Below, piece after piece: positions 9,552-17,602 of a stretch of 64,000 nt of DNA (position 1 is its first letter; each line of letters starts with the position of its first letter). The notes beneath the pieces are model-generated. The model was not told the DNA's origin and searched no databases. It saw only the letters and a list, made by a program, of their open reading frames with translations. Source of the DNA: CBDFGK01 sp965247075 (GTDB taxonomy: Bacteria; Pseudomonadota; Gammaproteobacteria; Pseudomonadales; Halieaceae); the NCBI GenBank assembly GCA_965247075.1, contig CBDFGK010000002.1:1611113-1675112 (forward strand), in the 5' to 3' direction. The position numbers were made by a program, and so were the translations under genes.

Positions 9552-10285
9552 GCGAACTGCTCCAGCAGCGTTAACAGCAGTTGCTCCGGTTCCAGATCCG
9601 GGTAGTCTTCGCGCAATACTTGCCGACTGGACTCTGCAACGAGTACGCCCTGTTCCATCACCACGATCCGGTCGGCGAGTTTCAGCGCCTCGCGCATATC
9701 GTGGGTTACCAGGATAACGGTGCGCGGTTCCAGTGCCTGTAGTTGTAGCAACTGCCGGTGTACATCCAGCCGCGTCAGCGGGTCCAGCGCCGCAAAGGGC
9801 TCATCCAGCAACAGCAGTGGCGGATTGAGCATCATCGCCCGACACAGGGCGACCCGCTGCTGTTGGCCGCCGCTGAGCTGGTGGGGGTAGCGATCCGCCA
9901 TACTGGCCTCCAGCGCCACCATATCCAGCAACTCAAGGAAACGGTGCTGTTGCTCTGGCTCGGACCAATCCTCCAGCTCCGCCGGCAAGCAGATATTTTC
10001 GCGCACACTCATATGCGGAAATAAACCACTGCCCTGTACCAGATAGCCAATCTGTCGGCGCAGGCTTGGCAGAGCCTGGTAATCGACCGGGCAACCAAAC
10101 ACTTCTACTTGACCCCGGTCGGGCCTGCACAGACCGTTAATCATCTTAAGCAGTGTGGATTTGCCGCTGCCACTACGGCCAATGATGGCGGTCACGGCTG
10201 CCTCGACAAAATCAATTGAAACATTCGCCAGCGCCGGGACAGCGGCGTAGTCCTTACCGAGACCGGAGACTTTAACCGTGCTCAC
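9548..10285 (-). CDS. ABC transporter ATPase partner of the binding-protein/permease fusion
   Basis: The protein has all the ATPase motifs: Walker A GRSGSGKST, Q-loop LVQGSGLFPHM, signature LSGGQQQR, Walker B LLLLDEP and the switch histidine in VTHDM. It is a ProV/OpuA-like ATPase but lacks the C-terminal CBS pair that senses osmolarity in OpuAA and OpuCA, which argues against a purely osmotic role. I prefer a GTG start at 10285 giving MSTVKVSGLGKDY; the ATG at 10309 adds eight non-family residues. Its end overlaps the next gene by four bases (ATGA). Confidence 0.93.
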   Translation of the reverse strand: MSTVKVSGLGKDYAAVPALANVSIDFVEAAVTAIIGRSGSGKSTLLKMINGLCRPDRGQVEVFGCPVDYQALPSLRRQIGYLVQGSGLFPHMSVRENICLPAELEDWSEPEQQHRFLELLDMVALEASMADRYPHQLSGGQQQRVALCRAMMLNPPLLLLDEPFAALDPLTRLDVHRQLLQLQALEPRTVILVTHDMREALKLADRIVVMEQGVLVAESSRQVLREDYPDLEPEQLLLTLLEQFA

Positions 10286-11159
10286 GCAGCCGCACCCGGG
10301 TAAAACCATGGTCGTTATCGAGCGTGAGTAGGTAATCGGCCCTGGTCGGCAACACCGCCAGGCAATGTCGGGTCAGACGTTCAAAATGATGCACAAATCG
10401 TCTAACATCTGACGCGTCCATCAGTGCCTGGCCACAAGCCTTGATTGCCAATTGCTGCTCCTGCAAATGGCGCCACTGCAGGACGGCCTGCATGGATGGT
10501 GCCTGCAACATCAGTAATACCTCCAGGCGCGCAAACAGGTCGGCGTAAGCACCCCGCAGTTGCCTGTTCACATACCCACGCCAGCGACCCTGCCTGTCCT
10601 CATCGGCCTCCAGTGCGTTGACGGGGTTGACCAGTGCTGCCTCCGCTTGCGCGGGGCAGCCTACACACCACCCTTCCAGCACAATCACATCAACCGCTCC
10701 GCTGTGCATTGGCCAATCTTGCCGGGCAACGACATCATCGTCTGCCTTGTTGAATATCGGTAGCAAAATATTATCACCTGCCTGCAGCGCATCAAGTACC
10801 GTGTTTAACTGCGTCAAATCATGGGTGCCAGGTACACCCCGGGTGGTCAGCAGAGGGTGAATATCCTGAGCGAGTGCGGCGCGGGTCGCCCGAGCCAGGT
10901 AAAAATCATCCAGGCAGAGAGTGCAACAGGCCAGGCCCCGCTGTTGAAGCAGGGCCTGCAGGAACACAGTGACTGTAGATTTACCCGTGCCTTGCGCGCC
11001 GTTAAGCCCAACCAGCAATGGTGTTGTCTGACCGGCACGCCGCTCAGCTAACCATTGTGACATGGGCTGCAACCAGTCGTTTATTTGCTCCATATAGGCA
11101 CCCGGCAGTTGTTGCTGCTCTATAAGGCTGTGCAATGCAGGTGGGTGCAACGCATTCAT
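10272..11159 (-). CDS. D-glycerate 3-kinase-like P-loop kinase
   Basis: The 295-residue protein has Walker A GAQGTGKST (54-62), then CLDDFYLARATRAALA and HPLLTTRGVPGTHD, a combination typical of the GLYK/Tda10 glycerate-kinase family in the P-loop kinase superfamily. The ATG at 11159 lies 16 bases beyond the crotonase stop; an upstream start adds residues inside that gene. Its stop overlaps the ATPase gene by 14 bases. Why a glycerate-type kinase is coupled to a transporter and ergothioneine genes is unclear. It may act on glycerate or a related small molecule, or simply share a promoter. Confidence 0.8.
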   Translation of the reverse strand: MNALHPPALHSLIEQQQLPGAYMEQINDWLQPMSQWLAERRAGQTTPLLVGLNGAQGTGKSTVTVFLQALLQQRGLACCTLCLDDFYLARATRAALAQDIHPLLTTRGVPGTHDLTQLNTVLDALQAGDNILLPIFNKADDDVVARQDWPMHSGAVDVIVLEGWCVGCPAQAEAALVNPVNALEADEDRQGRWRGYVNRQLRGAYADLFARLEVLLMLQAPSMQAVLQWRHLQEQQLAIKACGQALMDASDVRRFVHHFERLTRHCLAVLPTRADYLLTLDNDHGFTRVRLREHG

Positions 11160-11175
11160 CGCGATGGTCGCCGGT

Positions 11176-12009
11176 TCAACCGGTAAATCTGGGGCTGCGC
11201 TTTTCCATCTCTGCCAGTACCGCTTCGATCTGGTTGGGCGTGCCAATAATACTGTCCTGCTCCCGCGATTCCATCAGCAATCCCTCAGCCGGACTAATGA
11301 CTTTGGCCTCGTTGAGCAGGCGCTTGGCGGCGCGGATAGCATCGGGATTACGGTCGGCTATTTGCCGGGCGGTGGCCAATGCCTGTGCCAACGGGTGCTC
11401 GCAAATACGGGTTATCAGACCCAATTGCAGCGCTTCATCTGCCTCAAAAATTCGTCCGCTGTACGTCAGGTCACGCACTACGTCGTCGCGCACCAGGTGA
11501 CGCATCAGTTGCGTGCCGGCCATATCGGGCACCAGCCCCCACTTGATCTCCATGACCGAGAAGCGCGTGCCGGGGGCGGCGTAGCGCATATCCGCTCCCA
11601 GTGCCAACTGGAAGCCACCGCCAAAGGAAACTCCGTGTAGCGCCGCGATCACGGGTACCGGTAGTTCGCGCCACAACCACGCCGCGTGCTGGGGCAAATT
11701 GCCAATGCCGTGGCTGCGGGTTGCCAGTGAACTTTTGCCACCGCTATCGCCTTCATCTTCACCACCAGTGTCTACCGAACGCTTGCCGCTTGCCATGTTG
11801 GCAAAATTGGACATATCCAGGCCAGCACAAAAAGCCCGTCCCTCGCCGGACAAAACCACCACCCGCACCGAACTGTCGTTGGATAATTTTTCGCCAACCT
11901 CAGCGATGGCAGTAAACATGGCGCCATCTATCGCATTCATTTTATCGGCGCGCACCAGGGTAACGTGGGCAACACCGCCATCCACCGACAGCTCTACTCG
12001 GTCATTCAT
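11176..12009 (-). CDS. Crotonase-family enoyl-CoA hydratase/isomerase
   Basis: The 277 residues show the crotonase pattern: GEGRAFCAGLDMSNF (oxyanion hole, about 57-70), HGVSFGGGFQLALGADMRYA (about 126-145) and a C-terminal helical region. A hydrophilic insert (about 75-95, rich in Gly, Ser, Asp and Glu) follows the first loop. The exact reaction (hydration, isomerisation or dehalogenation) cannot be read from motifs. It is the first gene of the run that ends with egtD, 16 bases before the kinase gene. Confidence 0.88.
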   Translation of the reverse strand: MNDRVELSVDGGVAHVTLVRADKMNAIDGAMFTAIAEVGEKLSNDSSVRVVVLSGEGRAFCAGLDMSNFANMASGKRSVDTGGEDEGDSGGKSSLATRSHGIGNLPQHAAWLWRELPVPVIAALHGVSFGGGFQLALGADMRYAAPGTRFSVMEIKWGLVPDMAGTQLMRHLVRDDVVRDLTYSGRIFEADEALQLGLITRICEHPLAQALATARQIADRNPDAIRAAKRLLNEAKVISPAEGLLMESREQDSIIGTPNQIEAVLAEMEKRSPRFTG

Positions 12010-12144
12010 CGGTAAGGGTTCCTCTATTTTTCAAACACCAGTATAAATCAGTCAGTGTTACCTCGCACCGCTGGATCGAACACCATTCAAGCACCTGATA
12101 CCGGCGCATCCAATTCGCAACGCCGCTTACCAATCACCGGCCGG

Positions 12145-13455
12145 CTAATACTCGTAGCGATACACCCGCACTACCGATTGGGCGGTGGTTGCCTTGCCAT
12201 CTCGAACAATGGGACGAAAGCGCATCTCTTTCATCATATGCAAGAGCGTGATGCGCGCACCCATGTCACCGGCTGGGTCCTGTTCGACAATTTCAACTTC
12301 GCGCGCCTGGCCGGCTCGGGATACATCGAACAGGATTGTAGCCAGTGCGTTCTGTTCAGGTTGCGCGCTTATAGCACCCGGTTGGAAAACTGAGTTTTCG
12401 GGAAGCTCCACCGGCTCCATAAACAAGGCATCCGGATTGGTAAGTTTGGAACCGTCATCGGCGAGAATCTGCCAGGCGGCTTCGTAACACTGTATCGCCC
12501 GCGCCCGTGCATCCCACCACAAATACCAATCTCCCTGGGCAATCCTGGCGCGCGCCAATTCCATCGGGTCATTATTTTCACCCTGCTTGTAGAGATCCAC
12601 TATCCGCTGCATGGTATTCACTCCATTGCGATAGTTGAAATCTCGCAGAAACCTGAAGCGTTGCGCTTTCAGGTCTGTGCTGCGCGAATATCTTCCCGCC
12701 GGCGGATTACCGATGTTGACCTGGATTTCGGCCGCTGGCTCTCCCTCATACTGAGACAGCAAATATTCCGCCTGCATGCGCTGGTACAGTTGTGGGATGA
12801 GGGCAGGATCGTCGGGGCTGCTTTTCTCAATTCTCTCAATTTCGTGATGATAGGCATCATAAATATCAACCACGCGGCGGTAGCTGTTACCGGCAAAACC
12901 TTGCAGATAGACCTGGCGTTGCCAGTCAGTGTATTTTCCGGTTGCCGCCAGCAGCGCCGGATCGCCGGGTTGGTAGACTTTCTTTTGCACCCTGAACAGG
13001 TAGTTGTACCGGTCGTCCACATCCAGTAGCCGGCCCATCGCAAACTGGCTCTCAATCATATAACCCAGTAGAGGCAACTGGCTTTTTGCATAAAGCCCTT
13101 CGTTGATACGGGCAAGGTGTAGCGCGCGCCGAAAGTAATCCATGGCCTCCCGGTGCCTGTTCTGGGCCTGATAGGCGCGGCCGATATCCTGCAGTGGTGC
13201 TGACAATTCTGCCGAATAGGCGCCACCGCGTTGTTCCGCGGCCGTTACTGAATTCAGATACAGGCCCAGTGACAGGCCGGCAATCGGCACGTCATAATCC
13301 GGCTCTGTGGCGGGCCTGTCTGTACCGCGAATAATCTTCAGGCCGTACGGGGTCGGCCTGGCTTTATCGCCATAAATTGGATTATTGTTTCGCTGGGCTG
13401 CTGCCGTTAGCGACAGCACTACGCAAAGAGCTAAAAATACGATTTGCCGCAACAA
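12145..13455 (-). CDS. Exported TPR-repeat protein with a TonB-C-like end
   Basis: The 436-residue protein begins with a signal peptide MLRQIVFLALCVVLSLTAAA. A tetratricopeptide-type repeat is visible at IGRAYQAQNRHREAMDYFRRALHLAR. The last 90 residues (ATILFDVSRAGQAREVEIVEQDPAGDM...RFRPIVRDGKATTAQSVVRVYRYEY) resemble the small beta domain at the C-terminus of TonB-like energy transducers and related periplasmic proteins. No tonB, exbB or exbD gene is nearby. Role unknown; it is probably periplasmic. Confidence 0.7.
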   Translation of the reverse strand: MLRQIVFLALCVVLSLTAAAQRNNNPIYGDKARPTPYGLKIIRGTDRPATEPDYDVPIAGLSLGLYLNSVTAAEQRGGAYSAELSAPLQDIGRAYQAQNRHREAMDYFRRALHLARINEGLYAKSQLPLLGYMIESQFAMGRLLDVDDRYNYLFRVQKKVYQPGDPALLAATGKYTDWQRQVYLQGFAGNSYRRVVDIYDAYHHEIERIEKSSPDDPALIPQLYQRMQAEYLLSQYEGEPAAEIQVNIGNPPAGRYSRSTDLKAQRFRFLRDFNYRNGVNTMQRIVDLYKQGENNDPMELARARIAQGDWYLWWDARARAIQCYEAAWQILADDGSKLTNPDALFMEPVELPENSVFQPGAISAQPEQNALATILFDVSRAGQAREVEIVEQDPAGDMGARITLLHMMKEMRFRPIVRDGKATTAQSVVRVYRYEY

Positions 13456-13540
13456 CTGAACCTCCGCAGTAGTACGTTCAATATATCAGGTAGTTGTATC
13501 GACTGGCAGAACCTGCAACACCCCGGCGAGAGGATGCCTA

Positions 13541-14179
13541 TTAGTTGCGCGCCTGCTCGTGCAGGTGATCGAAATTATTCCAGTAATCCTTTTCTGAGGC
13601 GGCGATAACCTTCAGCGCCTCTTCCCGACCGTACACAAAATCGACTTTTACGTCGATATCTTTGCCAGGCTGCATCTTGTAGGTGCTGAAATAGTGCTGT
13701 AGACGCTCGGTTTTGATCGCCGGCAGAGCGGCAATATCCTTGACGTCTCCCCAGATATTGTCGCCCTCCAGAACGGCAACAATTTTGTCGTCGGCTTCAC
13801 CGTCGTCAATCATCTGGATGCCGCCCAATACACGGGCCCGCAGCAGAATGTCGGCGCGAGTGATGTGACGTTCAGAGAACACACAGATATCCAGCGGGTC
13901 GCCGTCAGCCACGTCGGCGTGGGGGCAGCGCCTGGCCACCTCTTCACCACAATAGGTACGCGGTATGAAACCGTACAGGGCGGGCGGACTGGAGGTGGTA
14001 CGCTGCGGGCGATCGACCATCAGGAAGCCGGAGGCTTTGTCGATTTCGTACTTGACCACATCGGCCGGGGTCATCTCGACATAAACCTGCACGATATCTT
14101 CGGGCGCATCATCGGCGCGGGCACGCAGACCGTGCCAGGGATGACGACGCCAGCGATTAAAATCACGATTGCCATACAT
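13541..14179 (-). CDS. ppa: Inorganic pyrophosphatase (soluble, class A)
   Basis: The enzyme hydrolyses pyrophosphate to phosphate and pulls biosynthetic reactions forward. The 212 residues carry the metal-binding DGDPLDICVF (about 115-124) and the family's YGFIPRTYCGEE and VKVDFVYGREEALKVI. It is longer than E. coli Ppa (about 175 residues) because of an N-terminal lead-in (NRDFNRWRRHPWHGLRAR) that resembles longer class A forms. It is monocistronic, with the palindromic repeat just upstream of its start. Confidence 0.93.
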   Translation of the reverse strand: MYGNRDFNRWRRHPWHGLRARADDAPEDIVQVYVEMTPADVVKYEIDKASGFLMVDRPQRTTSSPPALYGFIPRTYCGEEVARRCPHADVADGDPLDICVFSERHITRADILLRARVLGGIQMIDDGEADDKIVAVLEGDNIWGDVKDIAALPAIKTERLQHYFSTYKMQPGKDIDVKVDFVYGREEALKVIAASEKDYWNNFDHLHEQARN

Positions 14180-14233
14180 GGGCTTTGCTACTGCCAGAGT
14201 GAATTTCGGGGCGCGGATTGTACCACCAGTTCT

Positions 14234-14309
14234 GGGGTCAGAGTAAAACCGTCATTTATGGCCAGAGGCGTCAGGTTCTGGCCATAAATGACGGTTTTAC
14301 TCTGACCCC
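14234..14309. repeat. Perfect palindrome, copy 1 (33-bp arms, 10-nt loop)
   Basis: Bases 14234-14266 and 14277-14309 are exact reverse complements. Each arm starts GGGGTCAGAGTAAAACCGTC when read inward. Only a 10-nt loop separates them. A nearly identical element lies at 17004-17079. The inner end touches the stop of the LLM gene at 14310. It would fold into a very strong hairpin in RNA or single-stranded DNA. The size and palindromy suggest a REP/BIME or small MITE-like element. Confidence 0.9.
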
Positions 14310-15339
14310 TTACTTAACTTGCTTCAATTGTGCGATGGTTTCTGCACAGGCTGCGTCATCGGCAGGGTTCGACGGCATGGGAAAAGTAATACGCCGTGTC
14401 AACCCGCCATAGCTATCCTTAAGACTGGCAGCTATCTCGTCATAACGTCCCCGGGGTACGTATTTTCCCAGAATTTCATCCGTGAGAACCTCTGCCATGC
14501 CCGCCCAGTTGCCGGCGCGGGTCAGATCCAGCAGTTGCTGCCCAACATCCTGCCATCCAAACAATTCCAGGCTGGGCCAGTAGGCCGGCGTCGAATAGAG
14601 AAAGCCCAACATACGGCGCTGTTTTTCCCACTCTGTCGCCACCGCCTCGTCATCTACCCCGGTTGCCACTAAGGGTCCCAGCAGTAACTTGAAATCATCC
14701 CCGCCGCGACCGGCCTGCTCGAATCCTGCCCGCAGCCGTGGCAGGCAAACCTGCGCAATATACTCGGGCGGCGTATTGGTAGGATGGGTAATCATGCCGT
14801 CAGCGATACGCCCCACCATACGGGTCATATCCGGCCCAACCGCTCCGCACAGAATCGGTATATTTGCCTGTTCGATTGGTCCAGGATTAAAGAAGGGCTG
14901 CAATTTTGTAAAACTGTAATGCCGGCCGACAAAGTTGAGTCGCTCACCGCTTTGAAAGGCGTGAAATATGGCTTTCAGTGACTGCACATACTCGCGCAAC
15001 TGCGGCACCGGTGAATCCCAGCGCGCCGAATAGCGCTGCTCAATGTTGGGCTTGATCTGGGTACCCAGGCCCAGTTCAAATCGCCCCGCCGACATTTTCT
15101 GCAAGTCCCAACTGGCAATCGCCACGGTCATGGGACTGCGGGGGAACGCAACCAGCACCCCCGTACCAACGATTAGCTTGCGGGTGGCGTTGAAGTGCCA
15201 GCGCCGCCAACAGCAAACCATCGTGCACCGCATCGGGTACCTGTAAGCCGTCGTAACCCATGGCTTCAGCCCTGGCAGCGTGTGCACCAATATCGCCGGG
15301 GCCCATATCTTCTGGAGTAACAGCAAAAACCTGAAACAT
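14310..15339 (-). pseudogene. LLM-class (luciferase-like) flavin oxidoreductase, frameshifted
   Basis: Two minus-strand frames make one protein. From an ATG at 15339 the product starts MFQVFAVTPEDMGPGDIGAH and runs to LLLAALAL. The second frame continues with NATRKLIVGTGVLVAFPRSP through SAGRFELGLGTQIKPN to the stop at 14310. The switch falls near 15185-15195, where one net base is missing or extra. The joined sequence is a typical luciferase-like monooxygenase (F420- or FMN-dependent type). This is either a sequencing error or a recent pseudogene; nothing else in the second part is damaged. It is divergent from the MarR gene. Confidence 0.85.
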
Positions 15340-15366
15340 ACTTGATCTTTATATTTAAACAGTTAG

Positions 15367-15379
15367 ACTGATTATCAGT
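15367..15379. promoter_or_regulatory. Palindromic operator candidate between LLM and marR
   Basis: ACTGAT-T-ATCAGT is a perfect inverted repeat in the divergent LLM/marR intergenic region. Location and form fit a MarR-type autoregulatory operator; no binding is shown. Confidence 0.45.
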
Positions 15380-15395
15380 TTAACTTACTATTTAT

Positions 15396-15447
15396 CTATT
15401 GCAACAACCTACTGCAACAACCTACTGCAACAAGGAGTGCAACAAAG
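15396..15447 (+). repeat. 13-nt tandem repeat upstream of marR
   Basis: Four successive units read CTATTGCAACAAC, CTACTGCAACAAC, CTACTGCAACAAG and a diverged GAGTGCAACAAAG. They fill most of the space between the operator candidate and the marR start, so unit number would change the leader length. Confidence 0.75.
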
Positions 15448-15465
15448 AGCACAAGGTGTCCGAAA

Positions 15466-15918
15466 GTGAAACAAGAGCTGGGCCAAATTCTTATGTTGAT
15501 GGCCAGGGATTTCCAGCGACGGCTGGATGACGACCTGCTCAGCCGGGGTGTAGACGGTATTCCTGAACGCCACCGCGCGGTGTTCCTGCACCTGGGGCAG
15601 TTCGGCCCCAGCCGCAGTGTCGAGCTGGCGCAGGCCGCCGGCATTCGTCCCCAGTCAATGATGGTGATCATCCACGAACTGGAGCAGATGAACTTGATTG
15701 AGCGGCGCCCGGACCCCCGCGATTCTCGCGCCAAGCTGATCGATTTCACCCGGCATGGCCGCCGCTTCATCGCCGAATTAGGCGACTCCACGGAAACCGT
15801 ATGGGGGCAGTACGCCGACCTACTGAGTGAGCAGACACTGCTATCAGTCATTCAATCACTGCAGAAACTTCTAGCCGGCGAAGCGCCGGCAAACAACAGG
15901 GAGACAAACCATGGGTAG
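15466..15918 (+). CDS. MarR-family transcriptional regulator
   Basis: The 150-residue protein has the winged-helix layout of MarR: RHRAVFLHLGQFGPSRSVELAQAAGIRPQSMMVIIHELEQM (helix-turn-helix, about 36-76), then the wing IERRPDPRDSRAKLIDFT with the conserved DPRDSR. The start is GTG at 15466; no ATG fits. Its end overlaps the SDR gene start (ATGGGTAG). It sits divergently from the LLM gene and ahead of SDR and crotonase sequences, so it probably controls this small catabolic block in response to an aromatic or lipophilic ligand (inference). Confidence 0.92.
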   Translation: MKQELGQILMLMARDFQRRLDDDLLSRGVDGIPERHRAVFLHLGQFGPSRSVELAQAAGIRPQSMMVIIHELEQMNLIERRPDPRDSRAKLIDFTRHGRRFIAELGDSTETVWGQYADLLSEQTLLSVIQSLQKLLAGEAPANNRETNHG

Positions 15919-16759
15919 CAAAACTGCCTTGGTGACAGGAGCCAGTCGCGGCATTGGCGCCGAAACGGCGGTAGCACTGGCGCAGGCTGGCTACAAGGTG
16001 GCCATTACAGCCCGCACCCTGAAAACCGGCGAGCGACATGACCATATCGGCAATGATGCCCCCTTGCCCGGCAGCCTTGAGACTACGGCCATGGCAATCG
16101 AAGCAGTTGGTAGAGAGGTACTGTGCCTGCGAGCTGACATTCTCGACCAGGACTCCATGGTCAATGCGGCACAACAAGCCCTGGCCCGGTTCGGCAGCAT
16201 AGACCTGCTCTTCAATAATGCCGTCTACCAGGGCGAAGGCAATCAGGAGCGACTACTGGATGTTACCTACCAACAACTGCAGGCCATTTACCAGGGCAAT
16301 GTTTTTACTCCCCTGGCGCTTATTAAAACCTTGTTGCCGGGCATGCTTGAACGCGGCCGCGGCACCGTTATCAATATGCTCTCCGCTACCGCCTTTATGG
16401 ACCCGCCGGCACCCGCGGACAACGGCGGCTGGGGTTTTGCCTATCCATCCTCCAAGGCCGCCTTCGGTCGCGTGGCTGGCTCACTGCGAGCCGAACACGG
16501 CAACACCGGGATTCGGGTATTCAATCTGGAGCCCGGCACAGTTATCACTGCGCTTATGAAACAAGCCGGCATCGACAAGAAAATTCTCAAACGCTTCAAG
16601 CCCTGCACACCCTCGGCCATAGCGGCGGTGGTTGCCTGGCTGGCCGAGAACGATCCCGAGCCGGCATGGAAACCCCTGCAGACCCTGCGCGGACCTGCCA
16701 TCGCCAAAACACTGGGCTTACTGGACAGCCCCTCGCTACTGGAGACGACTAAGCCATGA
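15911..16759 (+). CDS. Short-chain dehydrogenase/reductase
   Basis: The 282-residue protein has the NAD(P) motif TGASRGIGAE (about 9-18), FNNAVYQGEG where NNAG is usual, the active-site serine region NMLSATAF, and YPSSK (about 178-182) supplying the catalytic Tyr and Lys. A loop inserted after the first strands (LKTGERHDHIGNDAPLPGS) is common in SDRs from alkyl or terpenoid degradation clusters. It overlaps marR by eight bases and the crotonase remnant by four, so the three were one operon. Substrate unknown. Confidence 0.9.
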   Translation: MGSKTALVTGASRGIGAETAVALAQAGYKVAITARTLKTGERHDHIGNDAPLPGSLETTAMAIEAVGREVLCLRADILDQDSMVNAAQQALARFGSIDLLFNNAVYQGEGNQERLLDVTYQQLQAIYQGNVFTPLALIKTLLPGMLERGRGTVINMLSATAFMDPPAPADNGGWGFAYPSSKAAFGRVAGSLRAEHGNTGIRVFNLEPGTVITALMKQAGIDKKILKRFKPCTPSAIAAVVAWLAENDPEPAWKPLQTLRGPAIAKTLGLLDSPSLLETTKP

Positions 16760-17016
16760 ACCCGGTACTGCTGGAAAAACGACAAGGCTTTGCCATTGTC
16801 ACGCTCAATCGTCCCGACGCAATGAACGCCCTGTCGCGAGAACCGCGCGATGATTTTGTCACCGCTCTGGCCGAATGCCGCAGCGATGAGTCTATTCGAG
16901 TGCTTATCATCACCGGTAATGGCAGGGCTTTTTGCGCGGGTTTCGATCTCAAGGAGCTGGCCCAGTCCGATGCCAGTGCAGAGCTGAAGTTTCTGGAGTT
17001 TCTGGGGTCAGAGTAA
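16756..17016 (+). pseudogene. Crotonase-family gene truncated by the palindrome
   Basis: The first 80 codons are normal crotonase: LLEKRQGFAIVTLNRPDAMN, then ITGNGRAFCAGFDLKELAQ with the oxyanion-hole residues. The frame then enters the palindromic repeat at about 17000 and stops at 17016. The remaining two thirds, including the catalytic glutamates, are absent; the next gene is an unrelated SnoaL-like protein. The start overlaps the SDR stop (ATGA). Repeat insertion followed by deletion is the simplest reading. Confidence 0.85.
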
Positions 17017-17084
17017 AACCGTCATTTATGGCCAGATGCATCAGGTTCTGGCCATAAATGACGGTTTTACTCTGACCCCAGAAA
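16999..17084. repeat. Perfect palindrome, copy 2 (38-bp arms)
   Basis: The core arms 17004-17036 and 17047-17079 are identical in sequence to those at 14234. The loop differs at three positions. Here the symmetry extends five bases further on each side (TTTCT / AGAAA). A direct repeat GACCCCAGAAATTG follows at about 17076-17103. This copy ends the crotonase fragment and precedes the SnoaL-like gene. Confidence 0.9.
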
Positions 17085-17122
17085 TTGTGACCCCAGAAAT
17101 TGAGAAATTGGAGATCTGTACT

Positions 17123-17530
17123 ATGAACACTAACGCCCCACTGGAACTGGCTATAAAGTACGCCAGGTTGATGGACGACAAGAGCTTTCAACGCCTGGAC
17201 GAAATAATGGCGGCCGATATTGTCGTGGCGGCAGCGGAGTTTGAATGTGTCGGCCTGGCCGCATTCAGCGCACAATGTGAAAACATACTCAGCAACTACA
17301 GCCACACCATGCACCTGATCGGCAACCAGTCGGGCCAATGGAACGGCGACGACTATGCCGGCGAAACCTATTGCGTGGCCACTCACATCTACGAGCAAGA
17401 TGGGCTCGGCCGCAGGTGGGAGTTGGGCATTCGCTATGACGACAACATTAGCCTGATTGATGGCAGCTACAGGTATACGCGACGCTACCTCAATATCGTG
17501 TGGGATGCGGATACGCCGCTCAGATCCTGA
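17123..17530 (+). CDS. SnoaL/NTF2-like fold protein
   Basis: The 135-residue protein starts MNTNAPLELAIKYARLMDDK and shows the alpha+beta cone pattern of SnoaL-like proteins: HTMHLIGNQSGQWNGDDYAGETYCVATH, then GRRWELGIRYDDNISLIDGSYRYTRRYLN. Such proteins act as small isomerases, dehydratases or hydroxylases in polyketide, steroid and aromatic metabolism. The ATG at 17123 is chosen because the upstream frame runs into the palindrome. It may have lost its native promoter to the rearrangement just upstream. Confidence 0.8.
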   Translation: MNTNAPLELAIKYARLMDDKSFQRLDEIMAADIVVAAAEFECVGLAAFSAQCENILSNYSHTMHLIGNQSGQWNGDDYAGETYCVATHIYEQDGLGRRWELGIRYDDNISLIDGSYRYTRRYLNIVWDADTPLRS

Positions 17531-17602
17531 GACCAGAACTCCTACGCTGCATTAGTCCGAAAGCAAAAACGCGCGCTGGGAAAGAAAGTTTCTGCTGAAG
17601 GA

